Source of the DNA: CAZHNW01 sp942491575
Lineage (GTDB): Bacteria > Spirochaetota > UBA4802 > UBA5550
Assembly: GCA_942491575.1 (NCBI GenBank)
Contig: CALOBT010000031.1
Span: 2,214,250-2,278,249, forward strand
Direction: 5' to 3'
Length of the DNA: 64,000 nucleotides
Shown here: positions 7,418 to 15,234 of the stretch, piece by piece
Layout of the letters: the number at the start of each line of letters is the position of its first letter
How positions within the stretch are numbered: position 1 is the stretch's first letter
Notes under the pieces: generated by a model
The model's database searches: none
Seen by the model: the letters and a program-made list of their open reading frames with translations, nothing else
Told to the model about the DNA's origin: nothing
Position numbers and translations under genes: made by a program

Positions 7418-9484
7418 TTACTTCTTCTTCAACAGCATGACCGTAAGGTCATCCCGGAAACCGGTTCTCTTCCCGGTGAAGCGATACATTTCTTCGAGAA
7501 TGAAATTTAATATTTCAGAGGCGCTTCCATCTGGCGCCTTTTCCAGTGACTCGAGAATTCTGATTTCTCCATAGAGTTCATTCCTGTTGTTGCGGCTTTC
7601 CGCGAGACAATCGGTAAACAAGAGGAGACAGTCTCCTTCCGATAGTCTCAGCTGAAATTCATGAAACGGCTCTTCCATCGATTGTACCCCGAGGAATGGA
7701 CCGCTTACACTCATCCCGTCACGGTTTATTACCATCCCTGTTTTACCTGATTTGTATTTTTTATACAGCATTGCAGGGTGGGCACAGTTGACGTATTCAA
7801 TGATGTCGTCACGGAATCGAAGCAGGATACCTGTGATGTAATGATCAACAGCATCGAGTTCACTGATGAGATGGCGGTTTACCTCTTCGGTAATTTCGCT
7901 GAGTTTAGCGCCGGGCATCCCGTCATAAATTCGGTTGATGATGGAACGCGCCAGAAGCGTAATAAGCCCTGAAGATACCCCGTGACCGGATATGTCGAAT
8001 AATCCCAATCCGCAAAGGTTATTATTGTCGAGGTAGAAGTCATAAAAATCACCGGAAATATCCGATGAGGGCTGAAAACTGAAGGCGACATCATAGGCCT
8101 CAGATTCAGGTATCTCCGAAGGAAAAAAGGAGGTCTGTACCTTGGAAGCGAGTGTAAGGTCCCTTTTGTATTCAACATGAGTTTCGTGCAATTCTTCGTT
8201 GGCCGCAATAAGGTGCTCGTTTGTTGCTTCCTGCTCTGACATTGCGGCTTCAAGTTCTTCCTTTGCCTCATTAAGTTCCCGTGTCCTTTCGGTCACCCGG
8301 CACTCAAGATTTTCGTTTAACTCAGTCAGGTTGCGGTTAAGTTTATTGACTTTTTCTGCAAGACCAAGTGAAAAGAGGGCAACACTGAAAACGAATCCAA
8401 TTTGAAATCCCCACAGGGTTAAAATGTTACTGGGGAGTAGTCCGAATCTATTGAAGACAGTAATAATCACTCCAACAAAAAAAAGGGAAAAGGCAACGGT
8501 ATAGTAACGGTTGGCTCTTAAACGGTTTTTCAGTGAGTCCGCCATGGGGTAACATATCAGTACAATGGGGGGAAGGTATGCCGCCGCTCCGATACGTATG
8601 GTTATGGCATAGGGGAGGAAGAAAGAGCTGATGATACCGGCAAAGCATATGACGGAATAAATTTTTGTTAAGATATCAAATCGGGGATAAAAATGTTTGC
8701 TCCCCAGATAATCCCTGGTGAAAAATATCATTGCTATGATGGTTAGAAACAAAATATGGGGAACAATATCATTAAGCCAGACCGTATTGGGCCAGATGTA
8801 CTGAAATCCGTACCCGTTAAGCGCAAGCGAAACCATCACCATGGAAACAAGAAAAAGGGAATACCAGAGATATACCATGTCTTTCATCGAAATCGACAGC
8901 AACAGGTTATATACTATCATGATGATTAATATACCGTAGAAAAGACCGAAGAGTGTTTTCTGAACATTTAAATCTTCAATAACACCCTGTTCGGAAATAA
9001 TTCTCGTGGGGATGTTCAGGTTGCTCCCGGTTTTTACCCTGAGCAGGCAGGTGTACTTGCCAGAAGTTCTGGGGAGCCTGACTAAAAAGTTATGATGACT
9101 GATGTCCCTTCTTTCAAAGGGAAGCATGTCTCCATATTTTTTATGGGTAACAGTCTTTTCGTTGCTGATATAGACATCAATTTCATCCAGGAGTGGATAG
9201 CCGATTTCAATGAACCAGGATTTATGACTCGTTTCAGGTATTTCTACTTGAAAACGGGCCCACACAACTGTATCTGTAAAACCGAAATTATGAGTATCGG
9301 TTCTGTTGAATGCCCGGGAAGAAAACATTTCGTCTGACTTCTTTAAATCCCCGGTGTCTTTAAAAATTTCCAGTGGCAGGGGATAATAATCGTTGTTGTC
9401 GTGAAGAATGGTGGTTGCCCCGGACAGGGCAGTGGCGGTTTGAATCAGAAGGAGAATAAAGAATATTTTCTTTAAATTTATCAT
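7418..9484 (-). CDS. 7TMR-DISM sensor fused to SpoIIE-type PP2C phosphatase
   Basis: 688 residues. Signal peptide at 1-22; periplasmic 7TMR-DISMED2-like beta domain at ~35-165 (FGFTDTVVWARFQVEIPE, WFIEIGYPLLDEIDVYI); seven TM helices at ~175-385; coiled coil at ~390-450 (NLECRVTERTRELNEAKEEL); PP2C/SpoIIE domain at ~460-688. Metal ligands expected for the family are present: SDISGDFYD (D475, D479), FDISGHG (D497) and FRDDLTV (D678, D679). Such proteins sense an outside signal and dephosphorylate a STAS antagonist in a partner-switch cascade. A STAS protein is encoded at 11349-11672 and is the natural candidate partner. Confidence 0.92.
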   Translation of the reverse strand: MINLKKIFFILLLIQTATALSGATTILHDNNDYYPLPLEIFKDTGDLKKSDEMFSSRAFNRTDTHNFGFTDTVVWARFQVEIPETSHKSWFIEIGYPLLDEIDVYISNEKTVTHKKYGDMLPFERRDISHHNFLVRLPRTSGKYTCLLRVKTGSNLNIPTRIISEQGVIEDLNVQKTLFGLFYGILIIMIVYNLLLSISMKDMVYLWYSLFLVSMVMVSLALNGYGFQYIWPNTVWLNDIVPHILFLTIIAMIFFTRDYLGSKHFYPRFDILTKIYSVICFAGIISSFFLPYAITIRIGAAAYLPPIVLICYPMADSLKNRLRANRYYTVAFSLFFVGVIITVFNRFGLLPSNILTLWGFQIGFVFSVALFSLGLAEKVNKLNRNLTELNENLECRVTERTRELNEAKEELEAAMSEQEATNEHLIAANEELHETHVEYKRDLTLASKVQTSFFPSEIPESEAYDVAFSFQPSSDISGDFYDFYLDNNNLCGLGLFDISGHGVSSGLITLLARSIINRIYDGMPGAKLSEITEEVNRHLISELDAVDHYITGILLRFRDDIIEYVNCAHPAMLYKKYKSGKTGMVINRDGMSVSGPFLGVQSMEEPFHEFQLRLSEGDCLLLFTDCLAESRNNRNELYGEIRILESLEKAPDGSASEILNFILEEMYRFTGKRTGFRDDLTVMLLKKK

Positions 9485-9731
9485 ATGTTATAACCTGACA
9501 CAAGAGTACCGGGATGTTAATTAAAAAGTCAATTAAAAAAACTTTTTATACCACAGAATTCAACTTTAAATTTCAAACCAAACAGATTATTGAATTTGAA
9601 ATTTTAAATATGACCAGTGTCCCAAATCACAAAATTTCAGTATTCTTTATCGCTTAATTTTTTTACTCGACATTCTGTAATTGTATGAAAATTAAAGAAT
9701 AAAGTTTAATTAATTGTTCTTCTATTTATTC

Positions 9732-9789
9732 TTGACGATAGGAAAAAAATCGGATATCAATAAAATACTGAAAATTCCGACCAGGTCGG
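9732..9789 (+). promoter_or_regulatory. Promoter and CCGACC palindrome ahead of lipoprotein gene
   Basis: TTGACG (9732-9737), 17 bases, TATCAA (9755-9760), then a 13-base palindrome CCGACC-A-GGTCGG (9777-9789) between promoter and start codon, well placed for a repressor. The rest of the 9485-9814 gap is very A/T-rich and shows no other clear signal; the divergent phosphatase promoter must also lie there. Confidence 0.55.
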
Positions 9790-9814
9790 CAAATTAAATG
9801 AAAGAGGGAGAGAT

Positions 9815-10522
9815 ATGAAGAAAACAGCGCTCCTGGTGACTGCAGTACTTTTATTTACAGTTGCCTGTAAAAAAACCGTAGAATCCGAGAAAAAAGCATG
9901 GGATAGAAATCTTAAAAAAATTGAAAGTTTATCCTTTGAATATCCTAATTTCAAAAATGCATTGCAGGAGCAGCGTAAAAAAGCTGAAGCCGTAATGAAG
10001 GCAGCTGATTCTATCACTAAAGAAGAAGATAAAATCAAAAAAATGGCAGAAGCAAATAAGACGATTAATGCCGCCTTCGTCAGTAATCTCAGCAGTATAA
10101 AATCTCAAAAACAGTCCCTGAGAGATAAGATTGTCAGTGTCAGGGGACTGAAAATGGAAATGAATGAAAGGTTCGCAGTGAACAGGGCCATCTCCGACGC
10201 GGACAGGGCTGTCATGGATGCGGAAGATAAAATCAGGCAGGACATCGAAAATATCTCACAGGCAGAATCATTAACTTCGCTGGTGTTGTCAGACCTTAAA
10301 GCCGCTGACGCAAGCCTTGAATCCGCCTCCAGAAGGGTAAAGGACCGTATTGCATCAGAAAAAAGAATTGAGGATGAAAAAAAGCAGGTTGTACAGAAGC
10401 AGGAAGCCGACAAAAAAGAACTGGCAAAACCGATAAAATGTCCCTACTGCGGAACCATTAATGCTGCAACAAATATTAACTGTAAAAGCTGCGGTGCCCC
10501 GCTGCCAAAAAAGAAAATTTAA
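9815..10522 (+). CDS. Coiled-coil lipoprotein with C-terminal zinc ribbon
   Basis: 235 residues. Lipoprotein signal MKKTALLVTAVLLFTVAC with the modified Cys at 18, a slightly relaxed lipobox of the spirochaete kind. Residues ~25-200 are charged, helical and probably coiled coil. The last 30 residues hold a zinc ribbon, CPYCGTINAATNINCKSCGA, with two CxxC pairs. Zinc ribbons are usually cytoplasmic, so one at the end of an exported lipoprotein is unusual. The gene has its own promoter and palindrome and is followed by a two-TM protein. I do not recognise a family. If the signal is not cleaved, the topology could be reversed. Confidence 0.75.
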   Translation: MKKTALLVTAVLLFTVACKKTVESEKKAWDRNLKKIESLSFEYPNFKNALQEQRKKAEAVMKAADSITKEEDKIKKMAEANKTINAAFVSNLSSIKSQKQSLRDKIVSVRGLKMEMNERFAVNRAISDADRAVMDAEDKIRQDIENISQAESLTSLVLSDLKAADASLESASRRVKDRIASEKRIEDEKKQVVQKQEADKKELAKPIKCPYCGTINAATNINCKSCGAPLPKKKI

Positions 10523-10529
10523 CAATCAT

Positions 10530-10557
10530 TTCCGGGAGGGATTTCTCCCTTCCGGAA
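10530..10557 (+). other. Intercistronic hairpin
   Basis: TTCCGGGAGGGA (10530-10541), TTTC loop, TCCCTTCCGGAA (10546-10557): a 12-bp stem with one mismatch between the lipoprotein stop and the next start. No T-run follows on the plus strand, so it is more likely an mRNA-stability or translation-control element than a terminator. The upstream arm contains GGGAGGGA, a possible but distant ribosome site. Confidence 0.6.
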
Positions 10558-10569
10558 AAAAAGCAAATC

Positions 10570-11034
10570 ATGAAAAATTACATCGTTAAAAGTATTCGTG
10601 TGGATAGTTTTGAAGACCTTCAAACCGGGCTCATCCGTATGGAATTTGACACCGATTCCGTTGCTGAGCACAGTATTGAAGTATCCCTGGCAGATATTAT
10701 GAAAAACAGGTCCTGGCTGTTCGGTTTCTTTCTAAGCGTCATGTGCAACGGAGCCCTCTTCAGTCTTATTTATGCCGGAGCGGTACTCGGATTTGGACTG
10801 AACATTTCCAGCCCGGAATCTGCCACCTTCAGAACTGTTTTTTTTGCAGGTCTGTTTATCTCTTTTATATTAATCTGGATTCTTTTCGCCGTTCCCTTTG
10901 CGATAAAGAATATTAAAAAAGAGACAGTGATAAATGAAAGGGGATCCGGATCATGGAAAGTAATCGATCAGGAAAAATGGCCCGCCTTCAAAAGATTGCT
11001 CGATATAAATAAAGATAAGGAATGTAATAGCTGA
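10570..11034 (+). CDS. Two-TM membrane protein, unknown
   Basis: 154 residues. A soluble N-terminal ~45 residues (RVDSFEDLQTGLIRMEFDTD) is followed by TM1 (~50-72), TM2 (~88-112) and a basic cytoplasmic tail. It starts 47 bp after the zinc-ribbon lipoprotein gene, with a hairpin between them and only a weak ribosome site, so expression probably depends on the upstream gene. No family was recognised. The pair may act together at the inner face of the envelope; this is inferred from position only. Confidence 0.6.
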   Translation: MKNYIVKSIRVDSFEDLQTGLIRMEFDTDSVAEHSIEVSLADIMKNRSWLFGFFLSVMCNGALFSLIYAGAVLGFGLNISSPESATFRTVFFAGLFISFILIWILFAVPFAIKNIKKETVINERGSGSWKVIDQEKWPAFKRLLDINKDKECNS

Positions 11035-11193
11035 ATAAAGCATTATACTGTATGGAAAAAAATCCAGTAGATTCCTGTAAAATATATTTTTTTACCGACA
11101 TACTGTTTTGAATTTATTTTCACCTCATGAATTATATTCCATACAAATCAAATAATTAAGGTGAAAAATCCGCCCGGGTGGGCTAAAAAGTGC

Positions 11194-11222
11194 TTGAAAA
11201 ATATCAGGGAATTTGATACTAT
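11194..11222 (+). promoter_or_regulatory. Promoter of STAS gene, within 11035-11348 gap
   Basis: TTGAAA (11194-11199), 17 bases, TACTAT (11217-11222), 127 bases ahead of the STAS start. The rest of the gap carries a spaced inverted repeat TGTATGGAA (11049-11057) / TTCCATACA (11137-11145) and a small hairpin around GCCCGGGTGGGC near 11172. No gene was seen in it. Confidence 0.5.
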
Positions 11223-11348
11223 AAATGTATAAATAAAGAGCAGAAAGTATATCTGAAAGAGTATATTGCAGTTTTTATAAAACTTTTAAAGATCTGCTTT
11301 TCTTAAAATAACTGGTTAGTAAAATGTTCTCTGTGGAGGGACTGAATA

Positions 11349-11672
11349 ATGGAAATTTCAATCAGTAGCTTTCAGGATCATACGATCGTTTCTGTTGAGG
11401 GTGATATCGAATACAACAATGTGGGTAAATTGAAAAAGACCATTAATTCCATGATTGAAGAGGATATTAACAGCCTTCTTCTTAATATGAAGGAAGTTAA
11501 ATATATCGATTCTATGGGAATCGGTCTCCTGGCAACTACCCAGAAAAAGATGCGGACAAAAAAAGCAAAATTTGCCATCTATAATGTCTCTCCCGACATA
11601 CGGGATATGCTGAGAATATCCACAATTGACAGTCTGCTTACTATACATAACAGCCTTGAAGAAGCAGGATAG
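11349..11672 (+). CDS. STAS-domain anti-sigma factor antagonist
   Basis: 107 residues, one STAS domain of normal length. Key features are VSVEGDIEYNNVGKLKK near the start and YIDSMGIGLLATTQKKM, where the Ser of DSMGIG is the family phosphorylation site. In SpoIIAA/RsbV-type systems the unphosphorylated protein captures an anti-sigma kinase, and a SpoIIE/RsbU phosphatase restores the unphosphorylated form. A matching phosphatase lies 2 kb away (7418-9484); no RsbW-type kinase is in the window. GGAGG lies 10 bases ahead of ATG. Confidence 0.92.
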   Translation: MEISISSFQDHTIVSVEGDIEYNNVGKLKKTINSMIEEDINSLLLNMKEVKYIDSMGIGLLATTQKKMRTKKAKFAIYNVSPDIRDMLRISTIDSLLTIHNSLEEAG

Positions 11673-11689
11673 AGCTCACTCTTCTATCC
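11667..11689 (+). terminator. Weak terminator after STAS gene
   Basis: GGATAGA (11667-11673), 9-base loop, TCTATCC (11683-11689), then TTTAAG. A 7-bp stem that overlaps the stop codon, with a short T-run; weak. Confidence 0.35.
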
Positions 11690-11835
11690 TTTAAGCTGTA
11701 ATTGATATGGCTGTCTCCTCTGGAATCCCGTCGTATCTGTAAATTTATCGATCTGCAAGTCTCCCTGAAATGTATAATAATTGACAGATATATTCCGGTA
11801 TATATATAATCTGCCGTAACGTTAAGGAGGAAGTT

Positions 11836-12495
11836 ATGTTTCAGACTCTTTTTTTAACCGTTTTCATCTGCTTTTCGGTTCTTCATATAATGGGGGAAGC
11901 AATGGAAAAACTTCCTCTCCGTTACGCCACCAAGCCCTTTCTCCTTTCATCCCTGGCGGTTTATTATGCCGTTTCCAGTACGGAAATTAACCTGCTACTG
12001 ATGGCGGCTATGATCTTCGGCTGGCTGGGAGATATATTTTTAATGATTCCTGACCCGGAAAAGACAAGGAAATATTTCAAGCCGGGACTTGCGGCTTTTC
12101 TTCTCGGACATGTGTTTTATACTGTTGTCTTTGCTTCATTTATCACAGGCATACAGAATTTCCCCTGGTATGGGTGGATGTTTTTTCTTCCATACCTGCT
12201 CATGGGGGCCACGGGTTTTTTCCTGGTGAAGCCCCATGCGGGTCCGCTTCTCGGTGCCTTTGCCGCTTACGTTTTTATTATTGTGATTATGGGATTTTCC
12301 ACCGTATTGCCCCTGGGGAGTGTTGCCCTGAAGGGAAATATCATGGCAATGGCGGGGGCATTTATTTTTATCGTTTCAGATACTCTCAATGGATACAACA
12401 AGTTCGCACGGGAAATTCCGCGTGAGAGAATATACACCATGAGTACCTATATTGTCGGACAGTTTCTGCTGGTACAGGGATACCTGTTTTTCTAG
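11836..12495 (+). CDS. YhhN/TMEM86-family lysoplasmalogenase-like membrane protein
   Basis: 219 residues with about 7-8 TM helices. Family marks are GWLGDIFLM, FLLGHVFYTVVF and GAFIFIVSDTLNGYNKF, with conserved acidic residues in GD and SD. TMEM86 enzymes hydrolyse the vinyl-ether bond of lysoplasmalogens, and YhhN is the bacterial branch. Plasmalogens occur in several anaerobic bacteria, so a lipid-turnover role is reasonable; activity is not proven by sequence. AAGGAGG precedes the ATG. It converges with the racemase-type gene with a 4-base overlap of stops. Confidence 0.85.
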   Translation: MFQTLFLTVFICFSVLHIMGEAMEKLPLRYATKPFLLSSLAVYYAVSSTEINLLLMAAMIFGWLGDIFLMIPDPEKTRKYFKPGLAAFLLGHVFYTVVFASFITGIQNFPWYGWMFFLPYLLMGATGFFLVKPHAGPLLGAFAAYVFIIVIMGFSTVLPLGSVALKGNIMAMAGAFIFIVSDTLNGYNKFAREIPRERIYTMSTYIVGQFLLVQGYLFF

Positions 12496-13763
12496 GGGCC
12501 CGCAATTGCAATAGTCTGCGGCCCCTCGGGCAAAAGGGCCACCCGGGAACCGGTTCCGTCTTCCCTGAGAAGATTTTCAAGGGTAACCTCAACACTGTCA
12601 ATGAGGGTAAAATATTCGCTTCCAATATTTTCTTCACGAAGCCCTGAACTGCTGATGAAGATGCGGTAGCGGACTGCCAGCTGCGCCAGGAGCTGTATCT
12701 GCCACTGGTCAGGCTGAGCGGTGCGGTTTTTTTGAAGGAAGTCTAGAAAATCCGACGGGTAGGGAAAGCTCCTGAGGAGATCACCAAAATTTCCGTGGGA
12801 GGGAATGCCGTCACTGCAGGCGGCGCTCATAATAATGGCCCCTCCGGGCCTGGTAATTGCAGCGGCGGCGCTGAGGCCCTTTACCACCTGGTAAAGATTC
12901 TGGTCAAGGGGATAGCCGCTGTTGGAAGTCACCACAATGTCGGCATGACTTGAAAGACGTACCATGGACTGGTCTGCAACAAAGTCGCATCCGATACGGT
13001 GTGCCTCGAAGAGCTCTCCGCTGAATATTCCTGTGATTTCCCCGTAGCTGTTCAGTGTTACATTCACCATGAAGTGGGGAGGTGCAAGTTCCGCCGCGGC
13101 GGCAATCTCTTCCCAGACGGGATTGCCCCGGGTAACGCCCCAGGTGGCGGCGGGACTGTTCAGATTTTCCACGGAGTGATTGTCCATTATGGACTGCATC
13201 CCCGCTATACCCGGAAGCAGGGCCTTGGGGCCCCCGCTGAATCCTGCAAAAAAGTGAGGCTCGATAAAACCCGTTACTATGCGGATGTCCGCGTCCATGT
13301 AAGCCCTGTTGAGAAATATGCTGTTGCCGGATTCTAAACTTCCTGCATAAACCAGGTCTTCGCTTTTTAATGCATCGTGCTGAATAATATTGCAGCGTTC
13401 CATCAGGTCACGGCCCAGCATTTCAACCAGTTCTTTTTTGCTCTGACCCCTGTGGGTTCCCGTGGCGTTGAGGAGGGTAATGTTTTTATCGGGAATTCCC
13501 GCTTCTGTCAGAAGTGAAACGATAACAGGGAGGAGCAGCCGGTTCGGGGTTGCCCGCGTGATGTCTGTGTGAACAATAACGACATCGTCAGTGGGGCTCA
13601 ATAATTCAGAAAGGGGAGGCCCCGCATCCGGCGAAAGCAGGGCGCCCCTCAGTGACGCCACAGGGTCGGGAAGGGGAGGCATATTCTGCCCCGTCACCAT
13701 CTTTGCATTGTCCGGTACGCGTACCGTCAGTTTGTCTTTGCCGTAGGGAAGAGTTATTTTCAT
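12492..13763 (-). CDS. larA: LarA-type nickel-pincer racemase (DUF2088 family)
   Basis: 423 residues, full length for the family. Residues matching the LarA active site keep the same spacing as in the studied enzyme: H104 (GTHRG), H170 (EPHFFAGFSGG), K180 (GGPKALLPG, attachment of the pincer nucleotide) and H196 (DNHSVEN), each four residues earlier than in Lactobacillus plantarum LarA. It should racemise or epimerise a 2-hydroxy acid (lactate or a homologue) using the nickel-pincer cofactor. The cofactor genes larB, larC and larE are not adjacent. The symbol names the family; the true substrate is uncertain. Confidence 0.85.
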   Translation of the reverse strand: MKITLPYGKDKLTVRVPDNAKMVTGQNMPPLPDPVASLRGALLSPDAGPPLSELLSPTDDVVIVHTDITRATPNRLLLPVIVSLLTEAGIPDKNITLLNATGTHRGQSKKELVEMLGRDLMERCNIIQHDALKSEDLVYAGSLESGNSIFLNRAYMDADIRIVTGFIEPHFFAGFSGGPKALLPGIAGMQSIMDNHSVENLNSPAATWGVTRGNPVWEEIAAAAELAPPHFMVNVTLNSYGEITGIFSGELFEAHRIGCDFVADQSMVRLSSHADIVVTSNSGYPLDQNLYQVVKGLSAAAAITRPGGAIIMSAACSDGIPSHGNFGDLLRSFPYPSDFLDFLQKNRTAQPDQWQIQLLAQLAVRYRIFISSSGLREENIGSEYFTLIDSVEVTLENLLREDGTGSRVALLPEGPQTIAIAGP

Positions 13764-13873
13764 GATATTTTTAATTCATGACCAAAACCGTATACGTATG
13801 TCCGTTCTTAATATCATTTGGAAAAAATGTCAAATAATTTTAGTGTGGGGATGTGGTGGTTTGTTGAAAATAA

Positions 13874-13911
13874 AATAATTAAAAGCCCCATACTGGGGGC
13901 TTTTAATTATT
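13874..13911 (-). terminator. Bidirectional Rho-independent terminator
   Basis: AATAATTAAAAGCCCC (13874-13889), 6-base loop, GGGGCTTTTAATTATT (13896-13911): a perfect 16-bp stem with A-run and T-run flanks. It terminates the leftward GH16 gene that ends at 13936. Confidence 0.9.
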
Positions 13912-13935
13912 ATCTGTTCAGAGTTGATTTAAATT

Positions 13936-14760
13936 TCACTCAACGAGATCATAAACTCGGACATAATCCACTTTAAAACTGTCGGGCAGGTTTGCCTTTC
14001 TGATATCACCGCCAAGACTCCCAATCTCATCACTGATTTTAAGGTAGACCGGCACCTGGCATACTCCGCCATAGTTGTTACGCCATGTCTCAACACCATC
14101 GATGTAAAAGATATACTCATCAGGTGTCCACCAGAGACTATATGTATGCCAGTCTTCCATAATTCCGGGATAAGTGATGTATCGTTCGCTATACATGTGG
14201 TCGGTTCCGTAACCGTCCCAGTGAAGGGTCTGCTGGACCTTGTCATCCAGTGTAAATTTTTCAAAAATATCTATTTCAGTGCCGTCAACGCCGCCGTTCA
14301 GTCCTTTCTGTTCCAGTGAGCCGATCGTGGGAGGGAAAAGCCAAAAGGCTGGCCAGTGTCCTTCCTCTCTGTGCAGTTGTACGCGGATAGTAAAAAAACC
14401 ATAGGTCTTGTGGAAGCGGCCTCTGGTACGAACACAACCATCTATGTACTTTCCGTCTTCCTCATAAGTAAAGATTTCAAGATTTCCTTCTCCATCAAGG
14501 GTAACGGCATCCTTATACCAATAGCCTTCCTTCCGGGGACCGTCCCCCACGGCCTCCCACTTACTGTCATCTAGAGATTCCCCTTCAAACTCATCTGAAA
14601 AAACCAGCTCCCACTGGCTGCCGGCAGGTGCTTCAGGTAAAAATGCAGTACGATGCTGGGGATTTACATCATCAGGATTGAGTGTAAAATATGAGACTGG
14701 CAGACAGGCCACCAGCATGAACATAAAACCTGTTATCCATTTTATTCTCTTTTTCTTCAT
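13936..14760 (-). CDS. GH16 family beta-glucanase lipoprotein
   Basis: 274 residues. Lipoprotein signal with lipobox LVAC (Cys19). The mature part is one GH16 jelly-roll domain: WELVFSDEFEG at ~50, YGFFTIRVQL, HWPAFWLFP, and the catalytic motif TEIDIFEKF with nucleophile E162, D164 and acid/base E167. Such enzymes cut beta-1,3- or mixed-linkage glucans (laminarin, lichenin); the exact substrate is not decidable here. The lipid anchor suggests that it works at the cell surface. AGGAGG is 6 bases ahead of ATG. It stands alone, with no SusCD or transporter genes beside it. Confidence 0.9.
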   Translation of the reverse strand: MKKKRIKWITGFMFMLVACLPVSYFTLNPDDVNPQHRTAFLPEAPAGSQWELVFSDEFEGESLDDSKWEAVGDGPRKEGYWYKDAVTLDGEGNLEIFTYEEDGKYIDGCVRTRGRFHKTYGFFTIRVQLHREEGHWPAFWLFPPTIGSLEQKGLNGGVDGTEIDIFEKFTLDDKVQQTLHWDGYGTDHMYSERYITYPGIMEDWHTYSLWWTPDEYIFYIDGVETWRNNYGGVCQVPVYLKISDEIGSLGGDIRKANLPDSFKVDYVRVYDLVE

Positions 14761-14803
14761 TTCAGCCTCCTTCTTATCATTATACCAGAAGGATTAAACG
14801 GAT

Positions 14804-14821
14804 TGATTGACTTGTCAATCA
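14804..14821 (+). promoter_or_regulatory. 8-bp palindrome upstream of ParE-type toxin
   Basis: TGATTGAC-TT-GTCAATCA is a perfect inverted repeat located between the divergent GH16 and ParE-like genes. It could be a leftover toxin-antitoxin operator or act on the GH16 gene. Confidence 0.45.
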
Positions 14822-14929
14822 TTTAATGCAGCTGTTGTTTATTCAATAACCAGCAAGTCCCGTGGGATAAGTGCACTGGTGATGGTATACCGTTCTCCAC
14901 GTAATAAGCGATATTATAAGGAGTATTAC

Positions 14930-15214
14930 ATGGAACAGAACACTCAAAGGTGGACAGAGCCCCTGGCTCTTTTGAAAATACTTATACTTAGTAACAAAAT
15001 TTTAGAAAAGACCTGTAAAAGCCTGGAAGATATTAAAGAAAGGGGGCATGTGGCTCCTGAGTTGGAAAGAATTGGTATTAAAACCTATAGAGAAATTCAT
15101 CATAAAACATATCGGATTATTTATCAAGTCACCAAAAGGGATGTATACGTTCATTGTGTTTTGGATGGAAGAAGAGATATGATGACTCTTCTTGAGGATC
15201 GTTTATTGAGATAA
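14930..15214 (+). CDS. ParE/RelE-type toxin without an intact antitoxin
   Basis: 94 residues. The start at 14930 is chosen because AAGGAG lies 7 bases upstream. A longer frame from 14807 exists but has no such site. The C-terminal half is clearly ParE-like: HVAPELERIG, KTYRIIYQVTKRDVYV and VLDGRRDMMTLL. The N-terminus RWTEPLA resembles the WTEPA start of ParE, but the helical hairpin that normally follows appears about 20 residues short. ParE toxins poison gyrase. No antitoxin gene precedes it; the upstream in-frame stretch ITSKSRGISALVM faintly recalls a Phd antitoxin. It is probably a decayed or inactive toxin. Confidence 0.6.
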   Translation: MEQNTQRWTEPLALLKILILSNKILEKTCKSLEDIKERGHVAPELERIGIKTYREIHHKTYRIIYQVTKRDVYVHCVLDGRRDMMTLLEDRLLR

Positions 15215-15234
15215 AAAATAACGGGACATTTAAA

